From contig CANQZU010000004.1 of NCBI GenBank assembly GCA_947628415.1, forward strand, positions 1-39,918: a DNA stretch of 39,918 nt, in the 5' to 3' direction. This DNA is from an uncultured Clostridia bacterium. GTDB lineage: Bacteria; Bacillota; Clostridia; TANB77; CAG-508. This document shows, piece after piece, positions 8,163-16,872 of the stretch. The position numbers were made by a program, and so were the translations under genes. Under the pieces are notes generated by a model, which had not been told where the DNA came from, made no database searches, and saw only the letters and a program-made list of their open reading frames with translations. The stretch's first letter is position 1. Every line of letters starts with the position of its first letter.

Positions 8163-9098
8163 TTACATACCTAATAATTTTAATTCTACATTTTGTACTT
8201 TATATTTTCCATCTACTAAAACAAATTCAATTAATGTACTTTCTAACGATTCTTCATTTTGCCTTAAATCAGTTGTAAAATACAATTTAATTTGTGGAAT
8301 TTCTACCCCATTTTTTACAATTTCTTTAAAAGTTTCTGCCATGTGTTTTTCATCTTCACAAATTAAAATCAATTGTGGCATACTACTAAATCCTGAATCT
8401 CCTGGTAAAAAATTTTCATAAAATTCTTTGTATAGTCTCATTTTATCTACTGTTTTCTTTTCCCAATCTATTTCTCTACGAATTACTTCAAATACAAATT
8501 GAATTGATTTATTGTTTTTAGTTAATTTAACGCTTCCTCCTGTTGCTTTAAATACTTTTCCCAATATTTTAGCTGTAATTGCTGGTTTTACTACATAACT
8601 ATCAAATGCTTTTACTTTTCTTAAATATGCAATTAAAGTTTGATTCCCAGCCAATCTTTTCTTAATCATTGGAACTGGTTTAACATTATCTGATGGCTGC
8701 CATTTACATTCAATTTCTTTTGAATTTAATAGATACTTTCCCATCTTTTCCAAACAATAAATTCTGTAAATTCCTTTTCCTTCATCAGAAGTAAAATAGT
8801 ATCTAGTTAATATTTTAGATTTTACCAATTGATCCAATTTATTATTCAATTTATCTTGAGATTTTGGATCAATTTTTTTTATTTCTAGCATTTGATATAT
8901 TTGTCTTGACGTCATAAATTCAAATTCATTTATTAATTCTAATATAGCAAAATGAATTTCATTAATATGTCCAATATTTATTTTATGTACAATTTGATTC
9001 ATCGATACATATCCGTCTTTCCCATCAAATACTTTTATCTCACCTTCTCTAATAGCAAAAGGTGATATTTGTGCTTTAATTTGGTTATCTTCGACCAT
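8163..9098 (-). CDS. Winged-helix-like protein, possibly replication-relaxation family
   Basis: A 311-aa soluble protein. Residues about 45-115 look like a winged helix (helices IHFAILELINEFEFMTSRQIYQ and a wing ending YYFTSDEGKGIYRIY), the layout of the replication-relaxation (plasmid copy-control-like) family. The C-terminal half has a mixed alpha/beta pattern with predicted strands such as PQLILICEDE and QIKLYFTTDL, and could be a nuclease-like or regulatory fold. I see no catalytic motif I would trust. It starts 12 bp after the S1-domain gene and is probably co-transcribed with it. It is chromosomal here and flanked by housekeeping genes. DNA binding is inferred; the specific function is unknown. 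Confidence 0.75.
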   Translation of the reverse strand: MVEDNQIKAQISPFAIREGEIKVFDGKDGYVSMNQIVHKINIGHINEIHFAILELINEFEFMTSRQIYQMLEIKKIDPKSQDKLNNKLDQLVKSKILTRYYFTSDEGKGIYRIYCLEKMGKYLLNSKEIECKWQPSDNVKPVPMIKKRLAGNQTLIAYLRKVKAFDSYVVKPAITAKILGKVFKATGGSVKLTKNNKSIQFVFEVIRREIDWEKKTVDKMRLYKEFYENFLPGDSGFSSMPQLILICEDEKHMAETFKEIVKNGVEIPQIKLYFTTDLRQNEESLESTLIEFVLVDGKYKVQNVELKLLGM

Positions 9099-9110
9099 TT
9101 TAAATTCCCC

Positions 9111-9914
9111 CTATACAATTAATAATTTTATTTTTCTTTTTTGGTTATCAATTTTTTTTATATAAACGTCTACTGTTTGTCCATATTCTAAACCTTCTTG
9201 ATATTCTGCCATCCCTACAAGATTTGGTGTTAACTCTATAAAAATTCCATTTTTATTTTTTTCTGTTTCTCGTATAATTCCTTTTGTTCTGGTGCCAGGT
9301 GTAAACTTTTTAGCATTTTCTTCCCAAGAACCTAATGTTTCTTTATAAGATAGCATAACTTTTCCAGTCTCTCTATCAATAGATTTTACCACAACTTGTA
9401 CTTTTTGTCCAATTTTTAATCTTTCAAATGGTGTTTTAATTCTAGCAATTGACAAATCTTCAATGTGTGCTAAACCTACAATTCCTCCTCCAATTTCTAT
9501 AAAAGCACCATATGGCTTGATATTTTTTACAATGCCTATTAATTTTGTTCCTATTTCTAATTGGCTCTTTACCCAATGTAATGCCTCTTGTTGCACTTCT
9601 TTTCTAGAAACAATAATATGATTTTCATCTTTTGTTTCTTTAATTTTAAACTGTACAAATTTGTGTACTTTCCCTGTACATAAATTTGTTTTTGGCAATC
9701 CTTTCTCATTTAAGTTAATATATTCTATCTCTTGTCTTGGCATAATAGCCGTAATTCCATTTTTTAAAGAAATATATAAATTATAATTATCGTCACATTT
9801 GTTTACTAACCCCTGTAAAACTTCATTTGTTTCTTGATACCAACCAATTTTATTTTTATCAAGTGATGTGATTTCTTGATTCCATCCTTCTGGTTTGAAT
9901 TTTGCTAAATTCAT
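9111..9914 (-). CDS. S1 RNA-binding domain protein
   Basis: A 267-aa protein with OB-fold S1 repeats. The clearest is at about residues 118-192 (KLIGIVKNIKPYGAFIEIGG, then VGLAHIEDLS and GKVMLSYKE). A second, more divergent repeat fills the last 65 residues (TKGIIRETEKNKNGIFIEL through VDVYIKKID). The N-terminal ~100 residues are probably a degenerate first S1 repeat. The domain order resembles short RpsA-like or IspH-associated S1 proteins of Firmicutes. A role in mRNA binding or translation is expected from the family. It is followed closely by the winged-helix gene. Confidence 0.88.
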   Translation of the reverse strand: MNLAKFKPEGWNQEITSLDKNKIGWYQETNEVLQGLVNKCDDNYNLYISLKNGITAIMPRQEIEYINLNEKGLPKTNLCTGKVHKFVQFKIKETKDENHIIVSRKEVQQEALHWVKSQLEIGTKLIGIVKNIKPYGAFIEIGGGIVGLAHIEDLSIARIKTPFERLKIGQKVQVVVKSIDRETGKVMLSYKETLGSWEENAKKFTPGTRTKGIIRETEKNKNGIFIELTPNLVGMAEYQEGLEYGQTVDVYIKKIDNQKRKIKLLIV

Positions 9915-9970
9915 GTTTTTTCACCTTTTCTTTCGTATATTTCTTTAAGATTATTATATAAATATTTTTT

Positions 9971-10696
9971 TTAATTGTAAATATTTTTTATATCTTCTAC
10001 TTCTTTTATACTTAAATATCTCCATTTTCCTAAAGCTAAATCTTTTACTCCAAGTCCTCCAATTTTGCTTCTATGAAGGGCTAATACCTTATGATTAATT
10101 GCCTCACACATTTTACGAATTTGCCTATTTTTTCCTTCATGAATCGTAATTTCTAATCTGGATTGTTTTTTTTCTTGGTCAATTTTTAAAATTTTTACTC
10201 TTGCTGGTTTTGTTATGTAATTGTCTATTTTAACACCTTTTTCTAATTGTTGTACTTCTTCTTTAAGAACTTCTCCTTTTATTGTAACTGTATAAGTTTT
10301 TTCAATTTCATGTTTTGGATGAGTTATTTTATATACAAAATCCCCATCATTAGTCAAAAGTAAAGCTCCTGAAGTATCCATATCCAGTCTTCCTACTGGT
10401 ACAATTCTTTGTTTTACTTTCACTAAATCTAATACAGAATCTCTATTAAATTGATCTTTTGCGGTTGTTACATAACCAATTGGTTTATTAAGTAGAATAT
10501 AAACTTTCTCATCCAATAATGTTATTGTTTTTCCTTGGTATTCAATAATATCTTTATTTGGATGTATTTTTGTTCCTAACTCTGTTACAATTTGATGATT
10601 TACCTTTATTTTCCCCTGCTTTATTAATTCTTCTGCCTTTCTTCTTGAAGCAATTCCTGCTTGTGCTAAATATTTCTGTAATCTCATTTCTTCCAA
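9971..10696 (-). CDS. rluB: rRNA pseudouridine synthase, RsuA/RluB family
   Basis: A 241-aa protein with an N-terminal S4 RNA-binding domain (MRLQKYLAQAGIASRRKAEE) and the pseudouridine synthase core with catalytic Asp in GRLDMDTSGALLLTNDG. The motif and the C-terminal GKNRQIRKMCEAI are typical of RsuA/RluB/RluF enzymes that modify 23S or 16S rRNA. RluB is the likeliest member in Firmicutes, but the exact target uridine cannot be read from sequence. The likely start is the internal ATG (MRLQKYL) or the first ATG three codons earlier. It lies 14 bp downstream of rluD. Confidence 0.9.
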   Translation of the reverse strand: MEEMRLQKYLAQAGIASRRKAEELIKQGKIKVNHQIVTELGTKIHPNKDIIEYQGKTITLLDEKVYILLNKPIGYVTTAKDQFNRDSVLDLVKVKQRIVPVGRLDMDTSGALLLTNDGDFVYKITHPKHEIEKTYTVTIKGEVLKEEVQQLEKGVKIDNYITKPARVKILKIDQEKKQSRLEITIHEGKNRQIRKMCEAINHKVLALHRSKIGGLGVKDLALGKWRYLSIKEVEDIKNIYN

Positions 10697-10710
10697 ATTA
10701 ATTTCCCCCT

Positions 10711-11625
10711 TTAAGTTGCTTTTAATTGATTAATTAGTTTTTCTAAATATTGAGGAAATGATGCTTCTAAATCCATCTCTTTTTGTGAAATAGGATGCTT
10801 AAATTGTAATCGCTTTGCATGTAAACATTGACCTTTTATTCCCCATTCATTTTTTCCATTTGAATAAACTTCATCTCCTATAATGGGATAGCCAATCTGC
10901 GATAAATGAACTCTAATTTGATGAGTTCTTCCTGTTTCTATTTTTATTTCTAACAAAGAACAATTGTGTTCTGGAAAACGTTCCAATACTTTGAAATGAG
11001 TAATAGCCTCTTTTCCATTTTTCGTTACTGCCATTTTTTTTCGATCCTTTGTGCTTCTTCCAATTGGCATATTAATAGTTCCTTCTTTTTCTTTTACTAT
11101 TCCTCTTACTAGAGCAATATATGTCTTTTTTATTTCATGATTTTTAATCTGTTCGCTCAAATTAATATGTGCTTTATCATTTTTAGCAACTATAATAATC
11201 CCAGAAGTATCTTTATCTAATCTATGCACAATTCCTGGTCTAATCTCCCCTCCAATACCAGATAAAGAATCTTTGCAAATCGCCATCAGGCTATTAACCA
11301 ATGTTCCATCTGGATTACCATTAGCTGGATGTACCACCATGCCTTTGGGTTTATTTACGACAATAATGTATTGATCTTCATAAATAATCTCAACTGGAAT
11401 ATCTTGAGCCTTTAATTTAATTTCTTTTGGTTCATCTGGTTGTATGGTTATTTTATCTTCTAACTGTGTTTTATAAGAAGATTTTATCTTTTTTCCATTG
11501 ACTAAAATTTTTTCTTCATCGATTAATCTTTGAATAGCAACTCTTGAAAATTCACTAGTTCGTTTTGCTAGATAGCTATCTATTCTATTATTTTCTTCTC
11601 CTTTTTTTACTACAAAAGTTTTCAC
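10711..11625 (-). CDS. rluD: 23S rRNA pseudouridine synthase, RluD/RluA family
   Basis: A 304-aa protein with an N-terminal S4 domain (about 12-75, IDSYLAKRTSEFSRVAIQRL) and the RluA-type catalytic core with Asp in HRLDKDTSGIIIVAKND. GRTHQIRVHLSQIGYPIIGD is the conserved C-terminal element. It isomerises uridines in 23S rRNA helix 69 or a similar site. It overlaps nothing but follows lspA by 3 bp, the common Firmicute lspA-rluD order, which supports both calls. Confidence 0.94.
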   Translation of the reverse strand: MKTFVVKKGEENNRIDSYLAKRTSEFSRVAIQRLIDEEKILVNGKKIKSSYKTQLEDKITIQPDEPKEIKLKAQDIPVEIIYEDQYIIVVNKPKGMVVHPANGNPDGTLVNSLMAICKDSLSGIGGEIRPGIVHRLDKDTSGIIIVAKNDKAHINLSEQIKNHEIKKTYIALVRGIVKEKEGTINMPIGRSTKDRKKMAVTKNGKEAITHFKVLERFPEHNCSLLEIKIETGRTHQIRVHLSQIGYPIIGDEVYSNGKNEWGIKGQCLHAKRLQFKHPISQKEMDLEASFPQYLEKLINQLKAT

Positions 11626-11628
11626 TTT

Positions 11629-12180
11629 TTACTCCTTTTTACTCTCATCTTTTAAAATCTTTTCTCTTTCTTTACTTCTCCACTCTTTTATAGTAAAAGA
11701 AGCAAATATTGCAGCTATAGCTATCCAACCAACTAATACAAAAATATCGGCTAAGTTAAATACAGGTAAATTAGTAAAAGCTGTAAAATGTATAAATTCT
11801 GTTACATATCCTCTTAATAATCGATCAATTACATTAGAACTTCCTCCAGCTACAATAAAACTTAAAAATATTTTTAATTTTCTATCTACAAATTGATTTT
11901 GCGTTGTTATAAATTTACAGATAATTCCTAAAATAATTACATTACTTACTACATACATAATTGTTGAATTTGATCCTATCCCATAAGCTGCCTTTTTGTT
12001 CTGTATTATTTCTAAATTTAATATTCCCTCTACTAAATTAACTTGTCCTATTTTTTGTATAATTATTTTGGATACTTGATCTATTAAAATAATCATTATT
12101 ATAATACTTAATAATAAAATTGTTTCTTTTTTTAACTTTTTAATTTTCTTTTCAGAAGATAATTTTTCTTCTTCTTTCAT
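11629..12180 (-). CDS. lspA: Lipoprotein signal peptidase II
   Basis: A 183-aa inner-membrane aspartic protease that removes the signal peptide of diacylglyceryl-prolipoproteins. Four membrane helices are visible (about 20-40, 70-88, 100-118, 140-162). The two catalytic Asp are in NVIDRL and FNLADIF. Conserved motifs are slightly divergent (NKKAAYG for NxGAAFG, GGSSNVIDR). The N-terminus has a charged extension of about 18 residues. It sits directly before rluD, as in many Firmicutes. Confidence 0.93.
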   Translation of the reverse strand: MKEEEKLSSEKKIKKLKKETILLLSIIIMIILIDQVSKIIIQKIGQVNLVEGILNLEIIQNKKAAYGIGSNSTIMYVVSNVIILGIICKFITTQNQFVDRKLKIFLSFIVAGGSSNVIDRLLRGYVTEFIHFTAFTNLPVFNLADIFVLVGWIAIAAIFASFTIKEWRSKEREKILKDESKKE

Positions 12181-12203
12181 TTTTTACCTTCTTTCTTTTT
12201 TCT

Positions 12204-13865
12204 TTAAGTATTTCTTTGATATACCACAAAATAATCATCTTGGTATAATTCTTTATAATTTGGATCCTTTGTTTTTGTTATAATCATATTCATTTTTGAA
12301 TTCTTATAGGTAATGACATGTGTAATACCATATTTTTCAAAAGTATCTTCATAAAATGTTCCTATACTAGAAGTATCTATAAAATCTGAAAAAATATCTT
12401 CTTCTTTTCCACTAAATTCTGGTGCATATAAATCTGCTCTAGAATCTATAAATACTGGTATTCCCCTAAATAATAAATAACTTCCATAATTATATTCATT
12501 ATAAAATTTAGCTTTACCTAAATCAATATTTTCTATAATAAAGTTACTTGCCTCAACTGGATAACTGCTTTTATCAATATATTCATCATCAAATTTATCT
12601 TTTGCCAAATCATAACTCCATGCTAACATTACAACCGTTATGATAATACTTCCAGCAATACTTACTAATTTATTTAAAGCTCTTTCTTCTTTTATTTTTG
12701 TATATGTTCCAATTAATTGAATAGCTAATCGATTAAGTACAATAGAACCAATAATTGCAAACATTGTAATTTGTCTCCTAGAACTTAACATAAGGTATAG
12801 AAGACCTGCTATCATAAATAAATCTGATAATCTAATCTTTACTTTTGTAAAAATTAATATTGCTAAAAACAATATCATCATACACATCGCATCGTTATCT
12901 TCTGCCACTGTCATTGGCAAATGCTCATTTATATTTTGTGTTGTATTTCCTTCCATAGTTTTTGCTAAATATGTATAAGGAGTTGTTCCTAATGGTGTAA
13001 ATAATCCTGTTAATAAGCATATCATCATAATTAAAATTAACCATTTTACATTTGTATTTTTAGTTAGTTTAATTTTATATGGATTTTGTAATTCTTTGGT
13101 TCTTTTTATTTTTACTTTATCAATTTTATCTTCTAATTCTTTTTGCTTCTTCTCTAAAATTTGTAATTTTTCTTTTTGTTCTAATTTTTTACTATATCGC
13201 TTAATTTTTATTTTTAATAAAGCTTGTTCTGGTTTTTGATAGATAATAATTTCTGCCACTACAGCAATTAAGTATTCTGCTATGTATGGTAAATATAAAA
13301 TAAAATAAAATGGAAATACAGCAACATGCGTGTTAGCTATGATAAGTGGTATAGCTATCAATTCTATTACATATCTTTTTTTCTTTGTTTCCAAAAATTT
13401 TTCTATTGCATAAATAGTTAAAATAAATAAAATAAAAGTTAATAACTGTGCTCTTGCTGTTATATAATCACGAATTACATACATAACTCCTAGTGTAATA
13501 ATAAAAGAAAATATTTTTCTTTTGGTTAATTTACAATTAACCATATAAATAGTGATTCCTAAAATTATAGCTAAAGAACATGTCATTATATAAATTCCAG
13601 TAAAACCAAATGCATCATAAATTAAATAGTTAATCAAATCATAACCCCAATGCGGATAGCTATATCCTAAATCTTGATGCCAAGAAAAAGGATCTTGTCC
13701 ATCTACTCCATATTGTGCAATATGTTCTCCCACTTTAATTGTATAATAAATATCATTTTGAAAAGTTACTGGTGTTAAAGCAACACAAAAAATAGCAATT
13801 AAGATAATAGTTAATATTGTAAATTTAGTAGCTGTACTTATTTTTTTGTTCTTGTGTTTTTTCAT
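12204..13865 (-). CDS. Polytopic membrane protein, possibly a glycosyltransferase-like enzyme
   Basis: A 553-aa protein with about 11-12 hydrophobic helices. The first helix is at 12-33, and a large extracytoplasmic loop follows with DPFSWHQDLGYSYPHWGYD. A basic coiled coil (about 210-260) lies between helices, and a soluble C-terminal domain (about 440-553) contains NYGSYLLFRGIPVFIDSR and a terminal DYFVVYQRN. The layout (acidic first loop, many helices, small C-domain) resembles polyprenol-phosphate-sugar dependent (GT-C) glycosyltransferases, but I see no certain catalytic motif. It lies 24 bp before lspA. Function unassigned. Confidence 0.75.
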   Translation of the reverse strand: MKKHKNKKISTATKFTILTIILIAIFCVALTPVTFQNDIYYTIKVGEHIAQYGVDGQDPFSWHQDLGYSYPHWGYDLINYLIYDAFGFTGIYIMTCSLAIILGITIYMVNCKLTKRKIFSFIITLGVMYVIRDYITARAQLLTFILFILTIYAIEKFLETKKKRYVIELIAIPLIIANTHVAVFPFYFILYLPYIAEYLIAVVAEIIIYQKPEQALLKIKIKRYSKKLEQKEKLQILEKKQKELEDKIDKVKIKRTKELQNPYKIKLTKNTNVKWLILIMMICLLTGLFTPLGTTPYTYLAKTMEGNTTQNINEHLPMTVAEDNDAMCMMILFLAILIFTKVKIRLSDLFMIAGLLYLMLSSRRQITMFAIIGSIVLNRLAIQLIGTYTKIKEERALNKLVSIAGSIIITVVMLAWSYDLAKDKFDDEYIDKSSYPVEASNFIIENIDLGKAKFYNEYNYGSYLLFRGIPVFIDSRADLYAPEFSGKEEDIFSDFIDTSSIGTFYEDTFEKYGITHVITYKNSKMNMIITKTKDPNYKELYQDDYFVVYQRNT

Positions 13866-13906
13866 GAATGAATCTCCTTTTTATTTCTATTCTTTAAAAT
13901 TATATC

Positions 13907-13944
13907 AAAAAAAGTTTCAAAAGACTAGTCCTTTGAAACTTTTT
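13907..13944. terminator. Intrinsic terminator after the SSB gene
   Basis: AAAAAGTTTCAAA / TTTGAAACTTTTT inverted repeat. T-runs on both strands; it ends the leftward ssb transcript ahead of the membrane protein gene. Confidence 0.8.
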
Positions 13945-13979
13945 ACTAGAATTTATCTCATTACTTATACCATCCATTT

Positions 13980-14675
13980 TTATACTGCTTCTTGGTTTTC
14001 TATTGTTTCTTCCTTATCTTCCTTTTTTTCCTCGATTACTTCTAAACTTCCAACAGAAACTTCATAAGCAACTCTTGTTTGAGAAGTTCCATCTTCAAAC
14101 TTTTTCTCATAAGTTCTAGATTGAACTCTTCCTACTATTTTTACTTGAGAACCCACTTCTAAATTTTGACAAAATCTTGCATTTCTTCCCCAACTAATAC
14201 ATGGAATATAATCTGATTTATTATAAGCTCTATTAACAGCAAGTAAAATATCTGATATTTCTCTTCCAAATGGTGTTTGTCTATAAATTGGTTTTTTACA
14301 AATATAACCAACTAGTACTACTTCATTAGTTATAATATCTTTTTTTACCATTTCATTTTCTTCTTCTTTTTCTTCTACTTCCATAACATCTTTTGCAAAT
14401 ACTGTTAAAATTAATCTGTTCTTCTCATTTTCATAACTATTATAAGATCTAAATTGACCCTTTACTAATAATTTCTTACCTTGTTCTAAAGTATCTTCTT
14501 GAATCAATCTTTCTGAAATAGTAATTGGTATAATATCTTCATTTCCACTTAAACGTGGGATAGATAAATTGAAAATATAAAACCTTTCTCCATAAATCTC
14601 ATGACTAAATTTCTTTTCTCCTGTAACCTTTCCAACTAATGTTAAGTAGTTGTTTTCTAAATAATTTGTATCCAA
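13980..14675 (-). CDS. ssb: Single-stranded DNA-binding protein with two OB folds
   Basis: The protein holds two SSB-type OB domains in tandem. The first (about residues 8-105) runs from LTLVGKVTGEKKFSHE to LILTVFAKDVMEV. The second (about 118-220) runs from NEVVLVGYICKKPIYRQTP through DIPCISWGRNARF-like strands to YEVSVGSLEVIEE. The two are joined by an acidic linker and followed by an acidic tail. Ordinary SSBs have one OB fold; two-domain forms are otherwise known in Deinococcus-type SSBs. A TTG at 14675 has AGGGAGG 8 nt upstream and is the likelier start; an in-frame ATG at 14699 has no clear site. The transcript has a structured leader of about 140 nt. Confidence 0.85.
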   Translation of the reverse strand: MDTNYLENNYLTLVGKVTGEKKFSHEIYGERFYIFNLSIPRLSGNEDIIPITISERLIQEDTLEQGKKLLVKGQFRSYNSYENEKNRLILTVFAKDVMEVEEKEEENEMVKKDIITNEVVLVGYICKKPIYRQTPFGREISDILLAVNRAYNKSDYIPCISWGRNARFCQNLEVGSQVKIVGRVQSRTYEKKFEDGTSQTRVAYEVSVGSLEVIEEKKEDKEETIENQEAV

Positions 14676-14703
14676 TATTTTTTCCTCCCTATCTTTCATC
14701 TTT

Positions 14704-14785
14704 CATCGATTTGTAAAATCATTTTTTGATTTTACTTAAGTTATCTTTTATCTCTAAATCGATTAAACGGATTAACTTAAATAGT
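14704..14785 (-). promoter_or_regulatory. Structured leader of the SSB gene
   Basis: In transcript order the leader contains TTAAGTTA, AATCGATTT, TAACTTAA, a perfect GTAAAATCA / TGATTTTAC hairpin, and AAATCGAT. TTAAGTTA can pair with TAACTTAA, and AATCGATTT with AAATCGAT. The two long-range pairings cross, so they form a pseudoknot or exclude each other. Possible autoregulatory leader; no known riboswitch class recognised. Confidence 0.5.
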
Positions 14786-14821
14786 ATATTTTTCTTTACG
14801 CATAATTAACTTACAGTTTCT

Positions 14822-14850
14822 ATTATACACTATTTTTTTGGATTTGTCTA
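14822..14850 (-). promoter_or_regulatory. Promoter of the SSB gene
   Basis: Read leftwards: TAGACA (14850-14845), 17-bp spacer, TATAAT (14827-14822). Near-consensus sigma-70 promoter about 140 bp upstream of the TTG start. Confidence 0.8.
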
Positions 14851-14889
14851 CATAAAAAGTTAATTTTATTTAAAAAAGTTAGAATTTTC

Positions 14890-15402
14890 CTATATTTCCT
14901 CAATTATGTTTGTGTCATACACTTTAAAAAATGTATATAAAATTAAAATTTCATATATTTTTAAAGCATCTTTTCTATTTCTTTTAATTCGTTTTTCTTC
15001 AATTTCAATTAATTTTCCTGCTTTATTTTCGATGTTTTTTTGCCAATAAATTAAGATGTCACTATCACTAATACTAGATACTGTAACTATTGCTTTTTGA
15101 TTTAAGCCATAGGTAATTTCTTTTTTCTTATCTTTTATTTCTATTTTTTCTGGATTAATGTCTGTATTTATTATTACATATTCACTATTGTGACATAATT
15201 TTTCTAGAATGTCTTTTTTGTTTTTAAACTTTTCTAATTTATCTTCTAAAATAATAGTTTCAAATTTAATATTTTTTACGTTTTCTATACTTCTTAAATT
15301 AATGTGAATAAAATTAATGTTTTCTTCTTTTATTTTTTCTAATATCCTATTTTTTATTTTCTCAAAACATTTACGACTGGCCACTACACCGATAAATGAC
15401 AT
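14890..15402 (-). CDS. Protein of unknown function with a Mur-ligase-like segment (170 aa)
   Basis: A soluble, Lys/Glu-rich protein with alternating short strands and helices, starting MSFIGVVASRKCFEKIKN. The stretch ITYGLNQKAIVTVSSI resembles a segment seen in Mur ligase family proteins (the TYG-N-A-TASSI region of UDP-MurNAc-peptide ligases). There is no ATP-binding GTxGKT motif and the length is far too short for a ligase, so it may be a relic domain or a non-enzymatic paralogue. AAGGGGAT provides a ribosome binding site 5-6 nt before ATG. It precedes the SSB promoter and is probably independently terminated or weakly transcribed. Function unknown. Confidence 0.7.
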   Translation of the reverse strand: MSFIGVVASRKCFEKIKNRILEKIKEENINFIHINLRSIENVKNIKFETIILEDKLEKFKNKKDILEKLCHNSEYVIINTDINPEKIEIKDKKKEITYGLNQKAIVTVSSISDSDILIYWQKNIENKAGKLIEIEEKRIKRNRKDALKIYEILILYTFFKVYDTNIIEEI

Positions 15403-15462
15403 TTTCTATCCCCTTAGTTTAATAAGATATTTCTATTATTTCCTTTTTTGGTAATTTTATAC

Positions 15463-16237
15463 TTATTTTTTTATTTGTGTTCCATTACTATTGATACTAT
15501 AATTTTCTTGGTAAATTAATTCTGATACTGGCACAATATCTAATCCTTTGCTTTTTATATTTTTTAATAAACTGTCTAAACTATCTGCAGTGTGTTTAGT
15601 TCCATTGTGACTTAAAATAATATCCCCTGATTGAATTTTATTTTCTAATCTTTTCCATATTTCTTCTCCGAGTAATTCCTGTGTAATCTAATGTATCTAA
15701 ATTCCATTGAATACAAAAATACCCTTTATCTTGTGCTGCTTGCACAACAGTATTATTATATTCTCCATAAGGTGGTCGATAAAGTTTCGTCTTTTTCCCT
15801 GTTATTTGTTCAATTTTTTGATTTGATTTTTCTAATTCTTCCACATTTTGTTCATAACTTAATTGATTAACGTGTGGATGTGTATCACTGTGACTTGCTA
15901 TTTCATGACCAGCTTTATATATTTTTTTTACGCTATCTGGAAATTTTTCAATCCAATCCCCTACCATAAAGAAAGTTATTTTCACATTATTTTCTTGTAA
16001 AGTTTTTAAAATGGAATCAATATCATCATCATTCCATGCACAATTCATAGTAAAAGCAACCTTTTTTTCTTGTGTTTGCACATTATAAATTGGTAATAAT
16101 TTTTGATTCATACTTGATGTTGAAACAGTTTCATTTCTATTATTATTAAAAGTACTTGCTACACAAAAAAGTAAAACAACAGTAATAATAGATACTAAGT
16201 AGGTATATATTTTTTGTTTATTAAAGACTAAAAACAT
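15463..16237 (-). CDS. Polysaccharide deacetylase (NodB/PdaB-like), with one +1 frame change
   Basis: An exported NodB-fold protein: N-terminal membrane anchor (about 10-30), then the deacetylase domain. Metal-binding HSDTHPHV and RPPYGEYN are intact. The first motif, normally TFDDG-like, is TMNCAWND here, so the catalytic-base Asp position is Asn. Read straight, the protein ends at 15638 after 199 aa in an Arg/Lys-rich tail. At 15667-15670 the coding strand reads ACT-CGGA; skipping the C gives TGIT-G-EEIWKRLENKI, then SGDIILSHNGTKHTADSLDS with the last conserved His, ending at 15463. The repaired protein is about 257 aa, a normal length. Its RBS is AAGGAGG. Likely acts on peptidoglycan or a wall glycan. 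Confidence 0.88.
15667..15670 (-). other. CGGA frame-change site in the deacetylase gene (codon 190)
   Basis: In-frame CGG after ACT. Zero frame stops 9 residues later. The +1 frame gives Gly at a conserved TG(I)TG position and restores the LSH-containing C-terminus. Confidence 0.85.
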
Positions 16238-16324
16238 AAAAATTCCTCCTTGTTAAAGCTACTTTAATTGTATGCTTTTCCTTGGAGGATAATTCAAAAT
16301 CTTATTAAATTCTCTTGATATTTT

Positions 16325-16852
16325 TTAATATGTTTTTAATACATATTTAATACTAGTAATAACGTCGTTTTCTACAATAAATTCTAAACATGTATCTTCA
16401 TTGGTATAGGTATATTGTGTTCCATCTTTTTTATAATCATTACCATATGTCTCTACCATTTTATCATAACTATCACTAACACATACACCTTCTGTTGTTG
16501 TTTGTTTAGTATCTGTAAAATAAATTGAATAAATTCTTTCTTTTTCTTGATCCATATAAGTTTCTATCTCAAAATGTTCATATTCATAAATTTTATCCAT
16601 TCCTTCAAAAGCACAACTTGGCACTTCATAAAAACTATTTTCTGGTCCAATTTTTTCCTTGTCCATAACCTCATTTACTTTTATAGTTTTGCCTTGGTAA
16701 GTAAATTCATATTCTATAGATTTTGGTTCTTCCTTAACGGTTTCTTCTTGGTTAGATACTTCTGTTTTAGTATTGTTATTGTTCATCACAACAAATATTC
16801 CTATTCCAACAATTAATACTATAATAATTGCTACTATAATTCCTTTCTTCAT
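16325..16852 (-). CDS. Secreted or membrane-anchored protein of unknown function (175 aa)
   Basis: An N-terminal hydrophobic helix (residues 4-23, IIVAIIIVLIVGIGIFVVM) acts as anchor or uncleaved signal. It is followed by a Glu/Thr-rich linker and a beta-rich extracellular domain (about 48-175). The domain contains two cysteines in SCAFEG and TTEGVCVSD and a third in DTCLEF, a pattern that could allow a disulfide. I recognise no family. It lies between the DltD-like gene and the deacetylase on the same strand (20 bp after the former), so a role at the cell surface is plausible. Confidence 0.7.
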   Translation of the reverse strand: MKKGIIVAIIIVLIVGIGIFVVMNNNNTKTEVSNQEETVKEEPKSIEYEFTYQGKTIKVNEVMDKEKIGPENSFYEVPSCAFEGMDKIYEYEHFEIETYMDQEKERIYSIYFTDTKQTTTEGVCVSDSYDKMVETYGNDYKKDGTQYTYTNEDTCLEFIVENDVITSIKYVLKTY

Positions 16853-16872
16853 CTTTTTTCCTTCCTTTCTTT

